The notes: generated by a model not told the origin, from the letters alone. Positions 16,298 through 24,423 are shown, numbered from the stretch's first letter. The stretch is DNA of 64,000 nucleotides from Paucisalibacillus globulus DSM 18846 (GCF_000482485.1 NZ_AXVK01000030.1:1-64000), one strand, 5' to 3'. Translations and numbers: made by a program.

Positions 16298-16815
16298 GGC
16301 TGTTTTCGTAAAGTTTGTTGCTTATCACTTTCGCAGTTGATGGAAAATGTGCGGTAACTACTGTAAACATTTCCTCACTCCTAGGAATGAGTAGGTGTAG
16401 TGCTAAAATCCCGCTCCGACAGAATACTCCGCTTTCCACGGGCACGGCCTCAGCCTCCTCACGGAAAGACCACCGCTGCGGGGTCTTCGGACTCGTGCTG
16501 TTCCCGTAGGAGTCTCCGTATTCTGCCTGCGCTAGTATTGGCTTTCTAAATAAAAATTGTTTTATCACATATTTTCATTAAAAATCACTTTTAATCAAAT
16601 TCAAGCTAAACCAGCTCCGGAAATACACGGAGACTCCTGTGGGAGGATAGGCATAGGTGAGACCCCGCAACGACGAAGGAGTGAGGAGGCTCACCAGCCG
16701 CCCACGGAAAGCGAAGTGTATTTCCGGAGCGGGTACGATGCGCTACCAAAAATTATTAGTTACCGCACAGTCTACAGAAATTGTGTAATTAACAACAATC
16801 TTTTAGAAAACACCC
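16298..16815. repeat. Nested palindromic repeat element (two inverted GC-rich copies within inverted ends)
   Basis: The 700 bp between the Nudix gene and cwlJ hold no convincing gene. The outer parts, 16298-16359 and 16759-16815, are inverted relatives of each other (ending GTGCGGTAAC and GTTACCGCAC), and a third copy stands alone at 42772-42833. Inside are two GC-rich imperfect palindromes, 16410-16545 and 16612-16740, that are inverted copies of each other with shared blocks such as CCGCTTTCC, AGCCTCCTCAC, GCGGGGTCT and AGGAGTCTCCGT. Repeats of this composition are scattered in Bacillus genomes. The layout suggests a non-autonomous, MITE-like element; no transposase is inside. Confidence 0.7.
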
Positions 16816-16911
16816 GAAAATTAATACTATATATTGAATTAATGGGACACACGTATTAAAAAGAAACCTTTAATGGACTTTTTTCATACACTTTTTATAG
16901 AGGTGATAAAA

Positions 16912-17352
16912 ATGGCGAGGGTAAAATATACAGATAGTGACGTAGCTTTAGTTGCTAGGATGATGAGGGCAGAAGCTGAAGGTGAAGGGCAATTAGGGAT
17001 GTTAATGGTTGGTAATGTCATTGTCAATCGACTAGCAGCAAATTGTTTGGACTTCGTTGGATTAAGGTCGATATCGGATGTAATTTATCAAGTTCAAGGT
17101 GGTAATTATTCCTTTGAAGCAGTACAAAAAGGGAATGTCTTTTACAATAGAGCAAGAGGTGTAGAAAAGAGGTTGGCTAAACAAACCTTAGATTTTTGGC
17201 GGGAACATCCCTCTAAGTATGCACTTTGGTATTTTAATCCTTACGCTCCATGTCCTCCTACATGGTATGATCAACCATTTGCAGGACAGTTTAAACAACA
17301 TTGCTATTATGAACCAGCTGCAAATACATGTGAGAGTGTTTATATGGGGTAA
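16912..17352 (+). CDS. cwlJ: Spore-cortex germination hydrolase CwlJ
   Basis: The 146-residue protein matches CwlJ/SleB-type cell wall hydrolases along its whole length: VALVARMMRAEAEGEG with the catalytic Glu at residue 21, MLMVGNVIVNRL, YQVQGGNYSFEAV, ALWYFNPYAPCPPTWYDQPF and HCYYEPAANTCESVY. In Bacillus the enzyme sits in the spore coat and degrades cortex peptidoglycan during germination, triggered by Ca-dipicolinate. No signal peptide is present, as in B. subtilis CwlJ. ATG 16912 follows AGAGGTGATAAAA. No gerQ-like partner is adjacent. Its presence indicates a spore former. Confidence 0.92.
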   Translation: MARVKYTDSDVALVARMMRAEAEGEGQLGMLMVGNVIVNRLAANCLDFVGLRSISDVIYQVQGGNYSFEAVQKGNVFYNRARGVEKRLAKQTLDFWREHPSKYALWYFNPYAPCPPTWYDQPFAGQFKQHCYYEPAANTCESVYMG

Positions 17353-17381
17353 TAATTTTTCTGTTTACCGTGGTTATGATG

Positions 17382-17407
17382 GGCGGAAAGTATAATAGCT
17401 TTCCGCC
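17382..17407 (+). terminator. Hairpin after cwlJ
   Basis: GGCGGAAAG and CTTTCCGCC form a perfect 9-bp stem with an 8-nt loop, followed by ATATATTTGG. The T-run is poor but position and strength suggest a terminator. Confidence 0.6.
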
Positions 17408-17488
17408 ATATATTTGGGCCATTTTATAAATTCAGGATTTCCTGCCCTGACTTAGTGGTGTTATAAGGAACTAACTATATTTATATAA

Positions 17489-17917
17489 CTACAGATATTC
17501 TCTTAATAATCCATCCGCTAGCTTTACATTTTCTATTAAATAGTCTGGCAAATCAACATGCGATATAATTTCCTCCGTTGTCTTCCAAATAACCTCATCA
17601 ACCTCTTCCGTACTTTTAGCATAAGGTTCCCCTGATTTATGTTGACACAGGAAAACAATATCAACAACATTCATACCAGAATCAGATACAAATGAAGAGC
17701 TATTTACATACCCAAGAATAGTTACCTCAATTCCCACTTCTTCAAGAATTTCTCTATGTAATGTTCTTTCCAAAATATCCGTGGAATTTCCCTCTATCTC
17801 ACACTTACCACCAACAAGTGAAAGAGAGCCCCCTGCATGTTCTTCTTTTTCACTTCTACGGATTAATAGCCATTTTCCCTCCCGGTGAATGGCACCTTCT
17901 ACATTTACGATGAACAT
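17489..17917 (-). CDS. Nudix hydrolase
   Basis: The 142-residue protein has a Nudix box (GGKCEIEGNSTDILERTLHREILEEVGIEV, about residues 36-65) in a single compact domain, with the usual EVDEVIWKTTEEI strand after it. The box has a longer insertion between the first Gly and the first acidic residue than the canonical motif. It is the third Nudix gene in this part of the window. ATG 17917 follows AAGGGGGATTATC. Confidence 0.85.
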   Translation of the reverse strand: MFIVNVEGAIHREGKWLLIRRSEKEEHAGGSLSLVGGKCEIEGNSTDILERTLHREILEEVGIEVTILGYVNSSSFVSDSGMNVVDIVFLCQHKSGEPYAKSTEEVDEVIWKTTEEIISHVDLPDYLIENVKLADGLLREYL

Positions 17918-17960
17918 GATAATCCCCCTTGAATTAATTACTACTATGGTTTCTAGTCCC

Positions 17961-18434
17961 TTAGGAAATGTTCTTTTCCATTTTACGAATATAGGTTATT
18001 TGACCAATATGGTAGGCATTATGTGTGGTAGCATTTCCAATTAATGCCCACCATTCTGCTTCCACTGGGAAACCAATAACCTGTGATTCTAGCTTCTCTT
18101 TTGAAATCAATTTTTGCCAGCGTAATAGCACCTCAAGTAATTGTTCCTTAAGCTCCGGGAAGCTTTTATCTCCTGGGACTAGAAAGCTATCTGCATTATC
18201 ATTAATAGGTTCCACAGCATGAACATTTGATTTTTCATACCGTAATTGCCACACCTCATTCCAATAGATAAGATGTTGTACAATCTCTGCGATACTATGA
18301 CTCTTCTTATCTGGCTTCCAATTTGCTTCTTCTTCTGAGATTCCTTCCACAGCTTCTTGAAAAGATACATACCAGCTGCGGTCATTTGCATTGGCTAACA
18401 ACTGGTCTAACAATACCGTTTTAGCATGAATCAT
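17961..18434 (-). CDS. DinB-family protein
   Basis: The 157-residue protein is a four-helix bundle of the DinB/YfiT type: LLDQLLANANDRSWYVSF at the start, the metal-ligand helix HSIAEIVQHLIYWNEVWQLRYE, and a C-terminal TTHNAYHIGQITYIRKM. The three His (in VQHLIYW, THNAYH) fit the usual metal triad. Proteins of this fold include thiol-dependent transferases (bacillithiol transferases), which detoxify electrophiles. ATG 18434 follows AAGGAGGTGGAATAAAA. Confidence 0.85.
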   Translation of the reverse strand: MIHAKTVLLDQLLANANDRSWYVSFQEAVEGISEEEANWKPDKKSHSIAEIVQHLIYWNEVWQLRYEKSNVHAVEPINDNADSFLVPGDKSFPELKEQLLEVLLRWQKLISKEKLESQVIGFPVEAEWWALIGNATTHNAYHIGQITYIRKMEKNIS

Positions 18435-18475
18435 TTTTATTCCACCTCCTTGCTATTTGATGACCTTCTAGAAAC

Positions 18476-18937
18476 TCATGAAGAAAAATACTCCATCGGC
18501 TCTGTGCAACGAACATACCCATTCTTCTCATAATAATTAATAGCATCATCACTTGGCCAAACAATTACAAACTCGTAATTATTTTCTTCAATCCATTTAT
18601 TAATAGAACGTAGTAATTTACTACCAATGCCTTTATTTCTGTATTCCGGAATTGTAAAAACATTTGTCATATATGCGAATGGATGCGTTATTCTGCCAGG
18701 ACGTGGCACCTTTTGTATTAATTCTATGTAAATATGAGACACAACTCTATCATTTTCTTCCGCAACCCAGATAAACCAATCACGCCCATTTAAGGCATTT
18801 TTTAAAAAGGTTTGGCACTCCTTTTCGAAGTCATCGTATGATTCGTTCGCTTTACTCTCATCATGTTCGATGGTGAAATCCCATCTCATTTTTATTAATT
18901 GCTTTATGTCTTTCATTTCAGCTAATCTGATATTCAT
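18476..18937 (-). CDS. GNAT-family N-acetyltransferase
   Basis: The product of about 153 residues has the acetyl-CoA binding block MTNVFTIPEYRNKGIGSKLLRSINKW (R-N-K-G-I-G) and the terminal INYYEKNGYVRCTEPMEY strand. It is a single-domain GNAT with unknown acceptor. ATG 18937 was chosen because GGAGAAGAGGG precedes it; a longer frame to 18976 lacks a site. The DinB gene lies 41 bp downstream and may share the transcript. Confidence 0.85.
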   Translation of the reverse strand: MNIRLAEMKDIKQLIKMRWDFTIEHDESKANESYDDFEKECQTFLKNALNGRDWFIWVAEENDRVVSHIYIELIQKVPRPGRITHPFAYMTNVFTIPEYRNKGIGSKLLRSINKWIEENNYEFVIVWPSDDAINYYEKNGYVRCTEPMEYFSS

Positions 18938-19031
18938 TTGTACCCTCTTCTCCATTATTAGCGTGGAATAATCCATTATTATTTTTTAATCCCCTACTAA
19001 TATGGTCTGTTTTTTTAATACCCAATAATCA

Positions 19032-19439
19032 TTATAGATAAAGTTCAACTCCCATTACCTCAAAATGGTGGTCAAATGCAAAGATTTTTTGGATTTTTTG
19101 TTCTTTCATTAGGGATACACTTATAGCATCACAATATGAGATTTTTTGATCACTGTATTGTTCAAGTATCTGAGAGGCTGTTTTTCTAATTAACACATCT
19201 ATATCAGCAATAATAAAGGGGGGACCTGCTAGTACTGTCTTAAGGAAAAAAGAAGCTCTGTGATAACCTATACGGTATCTTAAGATGTTATAGGTCTCAT
19301 TAATAATGGCATCAGAAATAATAAACTCTATGTTAGTTAACTTTGAAGCGATGTCCCGTGCCTTGGTGTGGTATTGGTCATTAACATTATTTAAGGCAAT
19401 CAAGGCACTAGTATCTACAAAACACCTACTTTTTTCCAT
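19032..19439 (-). CDS. PIN-domain toxin
   Basis: The 135-residue protein is a VapC-type PIN-domain ribonuclease: FVDTSALIAL with the first catalytic Asp at residue 9, the central Glu in IINETYNILRYR, and the third acidic cluster in ISYCDAISVSLM, followed by KIFAFDHHFEVMGVEL. Such toxins cut tRNA or rRNA and stop growth when freed. The ATG at 19439 lies 14 bases inside the end of the antitoxin gene, so the two are translationally coupled. The upstream start at 19469 has no ribosome site. Confidence 0.85.
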   Translation of the reverse strand: MEKSRCFVDTSALIALNNVNDQYHTKARDIASKLTNIEFIISDAIINETYNILRYRIGYHRASFFLKTVLAGPPFIIADIDVLIRKTASQILEQYSDQKISYCDAISVSLMKEQKIQKIFAFDHHFEVMGVELYL

Positions 19440-19692
19440 CTGTATATTTCTCCAGTAGATAGTTGTCATGGTTTACTGAGAGATCCACAGGTGTATCAGC
19501 AAAATCTCGTTCAGCCCCTATTGCCATATCAAATAAAGGATTTTTCTCCTCAGCGTTTTTTGCAGCGTACTCCCTAATAGCTTCTCTTACAATTTCTGCT
19601 TCAGACATTCTCTTTGTTTTCGCTATATACTTTAAAATTTCTTCATCTTCATTGGTCAGATGAAATTGTTTTCGTTTCATTGGTTTTTCCAT
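19426..19692 (-). CDS. Ribbon-helix-helix antitoxin
   Basis: The 88-residue protein begins MEKPMKRKQFHLTNEDEEILKYIAKTKRMSEAEIVREAIREYAAKN, an RHH (CopG-like) DNA-binding fold with a basic beta strand. The C-terminal 40 residues should wrap and inhibit the PIN toxin encoded next. Antitoxins of this type repress their own promoter; an 11-bp inverted repeat sits directly over the ribosome site (19703-19736). ATG 19692 follows GGAGGGAAATAAT. Confidence 0.85.
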   Translation of the reverse strand: MEKPMKRKQFHLTNEDEEILKYIAKTKRMSEAEIVREAIREYAAKNAEEKNPLFDMAIGAERDFADTPVDLSVNHDNYLLEKYTDGKK

Positions 19693-19702
19693 ATTATTTC
19701 CC

Positions 19703-19736
19703 TCCTACACACCAATTATATCAAGGGTGTGTAGGA
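19703..19736. promoter_or_regulatory. Inverted repeat over the toxin-antitoxin ribosome site, probable operator
   Basis: TCCTACACACC (19703-19713) and GGTGTGTAGGA (19726-19736) are perfect 11-bp arms with a 12-bp spacer. One arm overlaps the Shine-Dalgarno sequence of the antitoxin. The place and symmetry fit binding of the RHH antitoxin, or an RNA hairpin hiding the ribosome site. Confidence 0.6.
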
Positions 19737-19788
19737 TATTCAAGCGTATTATACCAAATATTCAGATTTTATTCTTTCATTTTACTTA

Positions 19789-20348
19789 TCATGGTCTTTT
19801 TTCCCATGGCTCCAACGTACCTACAATAGTTTTTCTCTCTCTACTTTTAATTGCTTCAATAACTCCCTCTGATATTTCTTGATGTGTTAACCATCTAGAA
19901 GACACTCCATTGTAAATAAAACCTAACTGTACCTCTTTTACAATACAATTATCCGGGACATCCGCTTCATAGGCAGTAATACTAGCTAAATGACTACTAC
20001 TGCCCTTTACAATCACTAAAGTCCACGTATGGTTCTTCTGCAGTTCAGAAATTTGTTTCTTAATTGTCGGGATAGCATCTGGTGCAGTGCTATGAATCCA
20101 AGCGACTACTAAATCTATCTCACCGTATTCTTCATATGCAACTTCTATCTTATGCATTAAATCATCTATATTGGAATAATCCATTTCTTCTGCCTTGAGT
20201 CCATGTTTACCATATTTTTCGCCCAGTCGTTCTAATCGTAGTCTAAACTACCAAAAGCAACAGTATGATTGGCATGTTCCGCAACCCACCCAGTTGCCTT
20301 AGCAAGCATTCCTGTTCCACCAAAAACTAATACATGGTTTAAATTCAA
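19789..20348 (-). pseudogene. Short-chain dehydrogenase-like gene with a frameshift
   Basis: TTG 20348, behind GAGGGGATTATA, opens a frame with a Rossmann start (NLNHVLVFGGTGMLAKATGWVAEHA) that runs into TAG at 20232-20234. The next frame continues smoothly as RLERLGEKYGKHGLKAEEMDYS and then the remaining 130 residues to 19789 (VVAWIHSTAPDAIPTIKKQI, QLGFIYNGVSSRWLTHQEI). One inserted or lost base near 20235-20250 (in GGTAGTTTAG) explains it. The family is a Bacillus short-chain dehydrogenase-like oxidoreductase; the downstream part alone could start at ATG 20184 but would lack the NAD(P) motif. Confidence 0.75.
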
Positions 20349-20360
20349 TATAATCCCCTC

Positions 20361-20831
20361 TTACCCGTTATAAATAGTTTTCACATAATCTACTAGTCTT
20401 AGTTTTTCTGTAATAACATGTTCTCCAACTTTTATATAACCCAATTTCTCATAGAAATGATGATTTTTACTATTCAAGTGGGGTGTATCTAAACTCCACT
20501 CCTTTGCTTGGGAAAATTCACTTTCCATCACTTGCATAATCCTAGTCCCTAATCCTAGCCCCTGAAAATCAGGTGATATAAAAATTCGATTAAGACGGTA
20601 TTTACCATCGCCTAAATCCCGGACATCTATGCCACCGATAATTTCATCATTAAGCCAAATCGTGTAATGAAAGAATAATTCTATCTTCATTCGTAATCTC
20701 TCAATTGGCTCGTTTACAGGACTGCTTTCGTGGTCCTGGTACTTCTCTAAGTCGTCTTTGAAAGCTTTCTTCTGTATTACCAAAAGCTTAGAGGCTTCCT
20801 CTTTTTTAGTTCTTAAAATGATTAAGTCCAT
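20361..20831 (-). CDS. GNAT-family N-acetyltransferase
   Basis: The 156-residue protein shows the GNAT core FISPDFQGLGLGTRIMQVMESEF (acetyl-CoA loop Q-G-L-G-L-G) and the end HFYEKLGYIKVGEHV. Its N-terminal KKAFKDDLEKYQDHESSPVNEPIERL is closely related to the GNAT at 5627-6112, so the two are paralogues. The acceptor is unknown. ATG 20831 follows GAAGAAGGGTGAACT. The frame ends 13 bp before the decayed oxidoreductase gene begins. Confidence 0.85.
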   Translation of the reverse strand: MDLIILRTKKEEASKLLVIQKKAFKDDLEKYQDHESSPVNEPIERLRMKIELFFHYTIWLNDEIIGGIDVRDLGDGKYRLNRIFISPDFQGLGLGTRIMQVMESEFSQAKEWSLDTPHLNSKNHHFYEKLGYIKVGEHVITEKLRLVDYVKTIYNG

Positions 20832-20874
20832 AGTTCACCCTTCTTCCTTCTGGTTCAGGTTCTAAACCTGAGAG

Positions 20875-20988
20875 CTATTTAACAGAAAAGAAAACAACCA
20901 GTCCCCCAATTCCTGCCAAATTGCTTAGAGCTCCACCAAAGCGTGTAGAGAAGATATACAGTAATGCATAATTCTGGAGCCCAATTAT
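20875..20988 (-). other. Possible 37-residue membrane peptide without a standard start
   Basis: A frame ending at TAG 20875-20877 reads IGLQNYALLYIFSTRFGGALSNLAGIGGLVVFFSVK, one amphipathic segment and one Gly-rich hydrophobic helix. It has no ATG, TTG or GTG; ATA-ATT (20983-20988) stands directly after an AAGGGGGGGGAAG run that could act as a ribosome site. The eight-G tract is also a natural place for frame slippage. It may be a remnant. Low confidence. Confidence 0.25.
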
Positions 20989-21047
20989 CTTCCCCCCCCT
21001 TTGCTTTAAAAACAGGATAAGCGTTTGATGAGACGGTACCGTTTAAA

Positions 21048-22541
21048 CTACTTTTTATTTTCGAATTCTACATCCTCCACACGTTTGAAATACCAATTTT
21101 TCATCTCGAGCGCAAAGTCTAGAGGAAGATCTTGGATCGTTTCCACATGTACAGGAGTAGAACGATTGGTAGTTGAAACAGTCGCGACTTGAAAATGGCT
21201 TTGAAGTCTGGATTGTGAATAGCTCATCTCGACTATGTTTTTCCGCTTTGTAATAAACATACGACTCGTTAGACCACCCTCCCACCATTGGACCTGATCA
21301 TCTGTTACGACATACCTGGTATGGATATAATTCAATATCCTATTCAATAAAATAATACCTAATAATAGAAGACTCCATCCCCACCAAGCAATATGGAGAA
21401 AATCTGGTTTAAAATAAAACAAAACAGCCGTTACGATAATCCACATCCAATTCAGCCGAAACAACTTAAGCCATAAAGCAATGCGTGGCAACCTTTCCAA
21501 CTGACTATTCACCTGGTAGATAGGCAATATTTCTTCTATTAGCTTATAGGCACTTTCCAATGGTAAAAAAGGATATAAAGAATTAACATTTACGGAACCA
21601 TCCTCCTGATTCGGTTTGGCGGAACTAATTAATTTCACTTCTGCTAATCCTAATAATCGTTTCAAAAACGACTGTTCCATTTCCAACCCTTGAATTTTCT
21701 TCTTTTCAATTGCAAAATAACTTTCATTCAGTATCCCGCGATCAATATAGATATGGGTAGCATCTGAGGAAATTTCATACTTACCATAGCGGATAAATGT
21801 TCTTCCAATACCAAATGAAACCGCAACAATAACAGCAATCGCAATCATAATACCGAACAACCATGAACTATCCAATAGCATTTGAAGTATCCCTTCAAAT
21901 CGACCCTCCAAAAATGGTTGTATATTATCGAGTAATCCAGCAACAATTGGAATAATAGCAAGGAAGCTTAATGATGTAAAACTAGCCTTCCATAAATCCT
22001 TCTTCTTCGGTGTGAAATGAACCGTTCGATAAGAATCTTGAACTGGTTCCTGTTCCACCTCTTCTTCCAATTCCATAGTCGATACTAGTTCAGGCTCACT
22101 TACTTTTACTTGATTAGCCTTTACTAAATCAATTAATTCATCAGCATGTTTCTTAGATATTACCTCGAAATGAATCCCATCCTCTACCCCATCCATTGCT
22201 GTTTCAAAGGTTAAAGAAGTCAAGCCTACAATCTTATGAAAAACAGTTGTCTTTCGGGTCACATTTTGAACTTTATTAAAAGGAATCGTGCTAGATTGTT
22301 TGACAAATATCCCCTTATGTATATGAAAAACTCGGTCTTTCCACTCATACTTTTCAACAAACCACGAGAGGACAATGGAAATTAATCGTACGATAATATA
22401 AAGCAAAAATACATATCTTCCATACTTCCAAATCCAGAATTCAGATTCCCTATTTAGTACAAACAATAAAATTGCAATAAAAAAATTACTTTTCACCAAT
22501 TGATAGATTCGAAATGCAATGGTTAACGGATGATAACGCAT
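21048..22541 (-). CDS. ydbT: PH-domain membrane protein YdbT
   Basis: The 497-residue protein has three bacterial PH-like (bPH_2) domains: around residues 65-140 (HIHKGIFVKQSSTIPFNKVQNVTRKTTVFHKIVGL), 245-335 (ISSDATHIYIDRGILNESYFAIEKKKIQGLEMEQSFLKRLLGL) and 405-480 (VTDDQVQWWEGGLTSRMFITKRKNIVEMSYSQSRLQ), with paired membrane helices before each. Length and order match B. subtilis YdbT (about 490 residues), which with YdbS protects against some membrane-active bacteriocins. Its ATG overlaps the last base of ydbS. Confidence 0.88.
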   Translation of the reverse strand: MRYHPLTIAFRIYQLVKSNFFIAILLFVLNRESEFWIWKYGRYVFLLYIIVRLISIVLSWFVEKYEWKDRVFHIHKGIFVKQSSTIPFNKVQNVTRKTTVFHKIVGLTSLTFETAMDGVEDGIHFEVISKKHADELIDLVKANQVKVSEPELVSTMELEEEVEQEPVQDSYRTVHFTPKKKDLWKASFTSLSFLAIIPIVAGLLDNIQPFLEGRFEGILQMLLDSSWLFGIMIAIAVIVAVSFGIGRTFIRYGKYEISSDATHIYIDRGILNESYFAIEKKKIQGLEMEQSFLKRLLGLAEVKLISSAKPNQEDGSVNVNSLYPFLPLESAYKLIEEILPIYQVNSQLERLPRIALWLKLFRLNWMWIIVTAVLFYFKPDFLHIAWWGWSLLLLGIILLNRILNYIHTRYVVTDDQVQWWEGGLTSRMFITKRKNIVEMSYSQSRLQSHFQVATVSTTNRSTPVHVETIQDLPLDFALEMKNWYFKRVEDVEFENKK

Positions 22542-23029
22542 TATTCATCCACTTCCTTCAGTTTTGCAAACTCAGCTATTTTTTCCCTTAACGCGAATGC
22601 TACTTCTTCTTCCAATGCTGGAATCGCATGGGAGGAACCAACTGTCTCTACTTTAATCGAACGAGCCCTGTATCGCTTTAAAATCGGCCCTTGACTCGTT
22701 GTGACCGATTGTATTTTAGTCATTGGAACGGTCACCCATTCTTTCTGAAGGATTCCATAGCTCAATTGAAGGTATTCATCATCATACTGATAACTCCAAC
22801 TTCGATATAAATAAGTAGGTTCAAATATAGACCAGATTATTCCTAATATAGTTAACACGGTTAAACCAACTAAAATCCAGAAAGTCCATATCGGCCAATC
22901 AAAAAAGGATTGTAACCAAAACAGTATCCCTATAACCAAAAGTCCAATAATATTCCCAATAGTTTCTGAGATTCTTCGTATTTTTGGAAAAGAAGGAGAT
23001 AACGAGTTTTCTAGTTTTATGTCATTCAT
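22541..23029 (-). CDS. ydbS: PH-domain membrane protein YdbS
   Basis: The 162-residue protein has two adjacent helices (IGNIIGLLVIGILFWLQSFF, FWILVGLTVLTILGIIWSIF) and one bPH_2 domain (YLQLSYGILQKEWVTVPMTKIQSVTTSQGPILKRY). It is the usual small partner of YdbT and overlaps it by one base. The promoter at 23067-23095 has the spacing and sequence of an ECF sigma-W promoter, matching the known sigma-W control of ydbST in B. subtilis. Start ATG 23029 lies behind GGAGGAAATCGCCC. Confidence 0.88.
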   Translation of the reverse strand: MNDIKLENSLSPSFPKIRRISETIGNIIGLLVIGILFWLQSFFDWPIWTFWILVGLTVLTILGIIWSIFEPTYLYRSWSYQYDDEYLQLSYGILQKEWVTVPMTKIQSVTTSQGPILKRYRARSIKVETVGSSHAIPALEEEVAFALREKIAEFAKLKEVDE

Positions 23030-23066
23030 GGGCGATTTCCTCCAAATATATTATTCATCTATAGGT

Positions 23067-23095
23067 TATACGAAATAATAGACAAAAGGTTTTCA
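23067..23095 (-). promoter_or_regulatory. ECF sigma-W-like promoter of ydbST
   Basis: On the minus strand TGAAAACC is followed by TTTT and, 16 bases after AAC, by CGTATAA: the AAC-N16-CGTA layout of extracytoplasmic sigma factors such as sigma-W. It lies about 40 bp upstream of the ydbS start. No sigma gene is in this window. Confidence 0.7.
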
Positions 23096-23201
23096 TTTTG
23101 TTGTTATCTTTCAACTCAATTTCAGGGACAATGTATTTTTCCGTTACTTCCAGCATATGGATAATCGGTAGGCATTAATACTTATAGAGAGGAATTTGAT
23201 A

Positions 23202-23717
23202 TTGAAAAGAAAATTACTATTCAGCTTGATGGGGTTAACTGTATTACCCCTCCTATTAGCCGGTTGTGGAGATGACACTAGCATAAAATTCAAGGATAAG
23301 GAAACGAGTAGTGAATATGAAGTCGAAACAGATGAGGAAGGAAATTCAACCATAAAAGTTGAAACAGAAGAAGGAGAAATTGTTTCCGAAACTGGTAGTA
23401 GTGCTAAAATACCTGAAGCTTTACCAGCAGATTTTCCTTGGCCCAAAAATATGATCATCGAAGTAACTCAATCCCATTCAGATGAAAGTACAGAAACACA
23501 TACTGTCCTATTCAACTTTGAAGAAGAGGCTGATGAAATATTTGAAGCGATGAAAAATTATGCTACGGATAATGGATTACCGATTAATTTGGAACAACAA
23601 AGTGAAATGGACGGAGAGAAGTACTTTTTACTCAATGCTGGTACAGAGGAAAATGGTTTTCAAATAAGCATGGAGGCAAGTTCTGGAATGGTCATCTTTT
23701 TTGCTCCCAAGAAATAA
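23202..23717 (+). CDS. Putative lipoprotein
   Basis: The 171-residue protein starts with a signal peptide ending in the lipobox LLAGC (KRKLLFSLMGLTVLPLLLAGCGDD), so it should be lipid-anchored at the cell surface. The mature part is very acidic (KETSSEYEVETDEEGN...) followed by a compact domain (FPWPKNMIIEVTQSHSDE...) that is not recognised. TTG 23202 is preferred over TTG 23196 because AGAGAGGA then lies eight bases upstream. It is divergent from ydbST. Confidence 0.78.
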   Translation: MKRKLLFSLMGLTVLPLLLAGCGDDTSIKFKDKETSSEYEVETDEEGNSTIKVETEEGEIVSETGSSAKIPEALPADFPWPKNMIIEVTQSHSDESTETHTVLFNFEEEADEIFEAMKNYATDNGLPINLEQQSEMDGEKYFLLNAGTEENGFQISMEASSGMVIFFAPKK

Positions 23718-23757
23718 TTTTAAAATAGAAGTACTTTATTACTGCTCTTGACAGAAA

Positions 23758-23786
23758 TAAAGTTATGTACATTATTCTAAAGAATC
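23758..23786 (+). promoter_or_regulatory. Sigma-A-type promoter
   Basis: TTGACA (23758-23763), 17 bp spacer, ATTATT (23781-23786). It lies about 75 bp upstream of the DUF4870 gene start at 23862. Confidence 0.55.
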
Positions 23787-23861
23787 ATCATAGGGTAATA
23801 TTATGAGCAATTATGCTTAGTAAATAACAGGACTAAATAATGATGTAAAGGAGATGAGAAC

Positions 23862-24263
23862 ATGTCTGATTTGCAAAATGATAACAATGAGCAATCAGAA
23901 AAAAATAAGAAAACAAATGAAAGTAAAAACAAAACATCATCAGGGATAGAGGAAAACGTAGCAGGTTTACTATGTTATTTGCTTGGATTTGTTACCGGAC
24001 TAATCTTTTTACTTATTGAGAAAGATAACCACTTCGTTCGTTTTCATGCTTTACAATCCATTATTGTTTTTGCTGCTTTATTCGTTCTCAATATCGTAAT
24101 TGGTCTTATCCCACTCCTTGGTTTTGCAATTACTGCATTATTAGCACCTCTTTCATTAGTTCTATGGATCGTGTTAATGATTCAAGCTTATCAAGGAAAA
24201 CTATTTAAATTGCCTATGATTGGAGATATCGTTGAAGTTCAGTTAGAGAAGATGAAGGGCTAA
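23862..24263 (+). CDS. DUF4870-family membrane protein
   Basis: The 133-residue protein has a polar Asn/Lys-rich N-terminus and the DUF4870 pattern ENVAGLLCYLLGFVTGLIFLLIEKDNHFVRFHALQSIIVF, IPLLGFAITALLAPLSLVLWIVLMIQAYQGKLFKLPMIG. Three membrane helices are predicted. The family is widespread with no firmly known role. ATG 23862 follows AAAGGAGATGAGAAC. Confidence 0.88.
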   Translation: MSDLQNDNNEQSEKNKKTNESKNKTSSGIEENVAGLLCYLLGFVTGLIFLLIEKDNHFVRFHALQSIIVFAALFVLNIVIGLIPLLGFAITALLAPLSLVLWIVLMIQAYQGKLFKLPMIGDIVEVQLEKMKG

Positions 24264-24322
24264 TTATCATGCGAGCCAAAATAAGATCACAAGTGATTTT
24301 ACTCTACTCTAGAACGCCCATT

Positions 24323-24365
24323 GCAATAACAGCTTAGCAGTGTTATTATTGTTCTATTATTTTAG
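24323..24365 (+). terminator. Weak hairpin before the leader peptide
   Basis: CAATAACA and TGTTATTATTG (with one bulge) form a stem followed by TTCTATTATTTT. It probably ends transcription of the DUF4870 gene or is part of the leader structure of the exporter. Confidence 0.4.
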
Positions 24366-24378
24366 GGGGGTTTTTAAA

Positions 24379-24423
24379 ATGGCATTCATTAAATTCCGAT
24401 TAGCTTATTTAACAATTAAATAA
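24379..24423 (+). CDS. 14-residue leader peptide upstream of the MFS exporter
   Basis: A strong ribosome site AGGGGGG precedes ATG 24379 and a 14-codon frame MAFIKFRLAYLTIK ending at TAA. It lies within the 360-bp leader of the multidrug exporter gene, upstream of an intrinsic terminator. Short translated leaders in this position usually sense stalled ribosomes and control readthrough. Coding status is inferred from the ribosome site and context; the peptide is too short for composition tests. Confidence 0.55.
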   Translation: MAFIKFRLAYLTIK

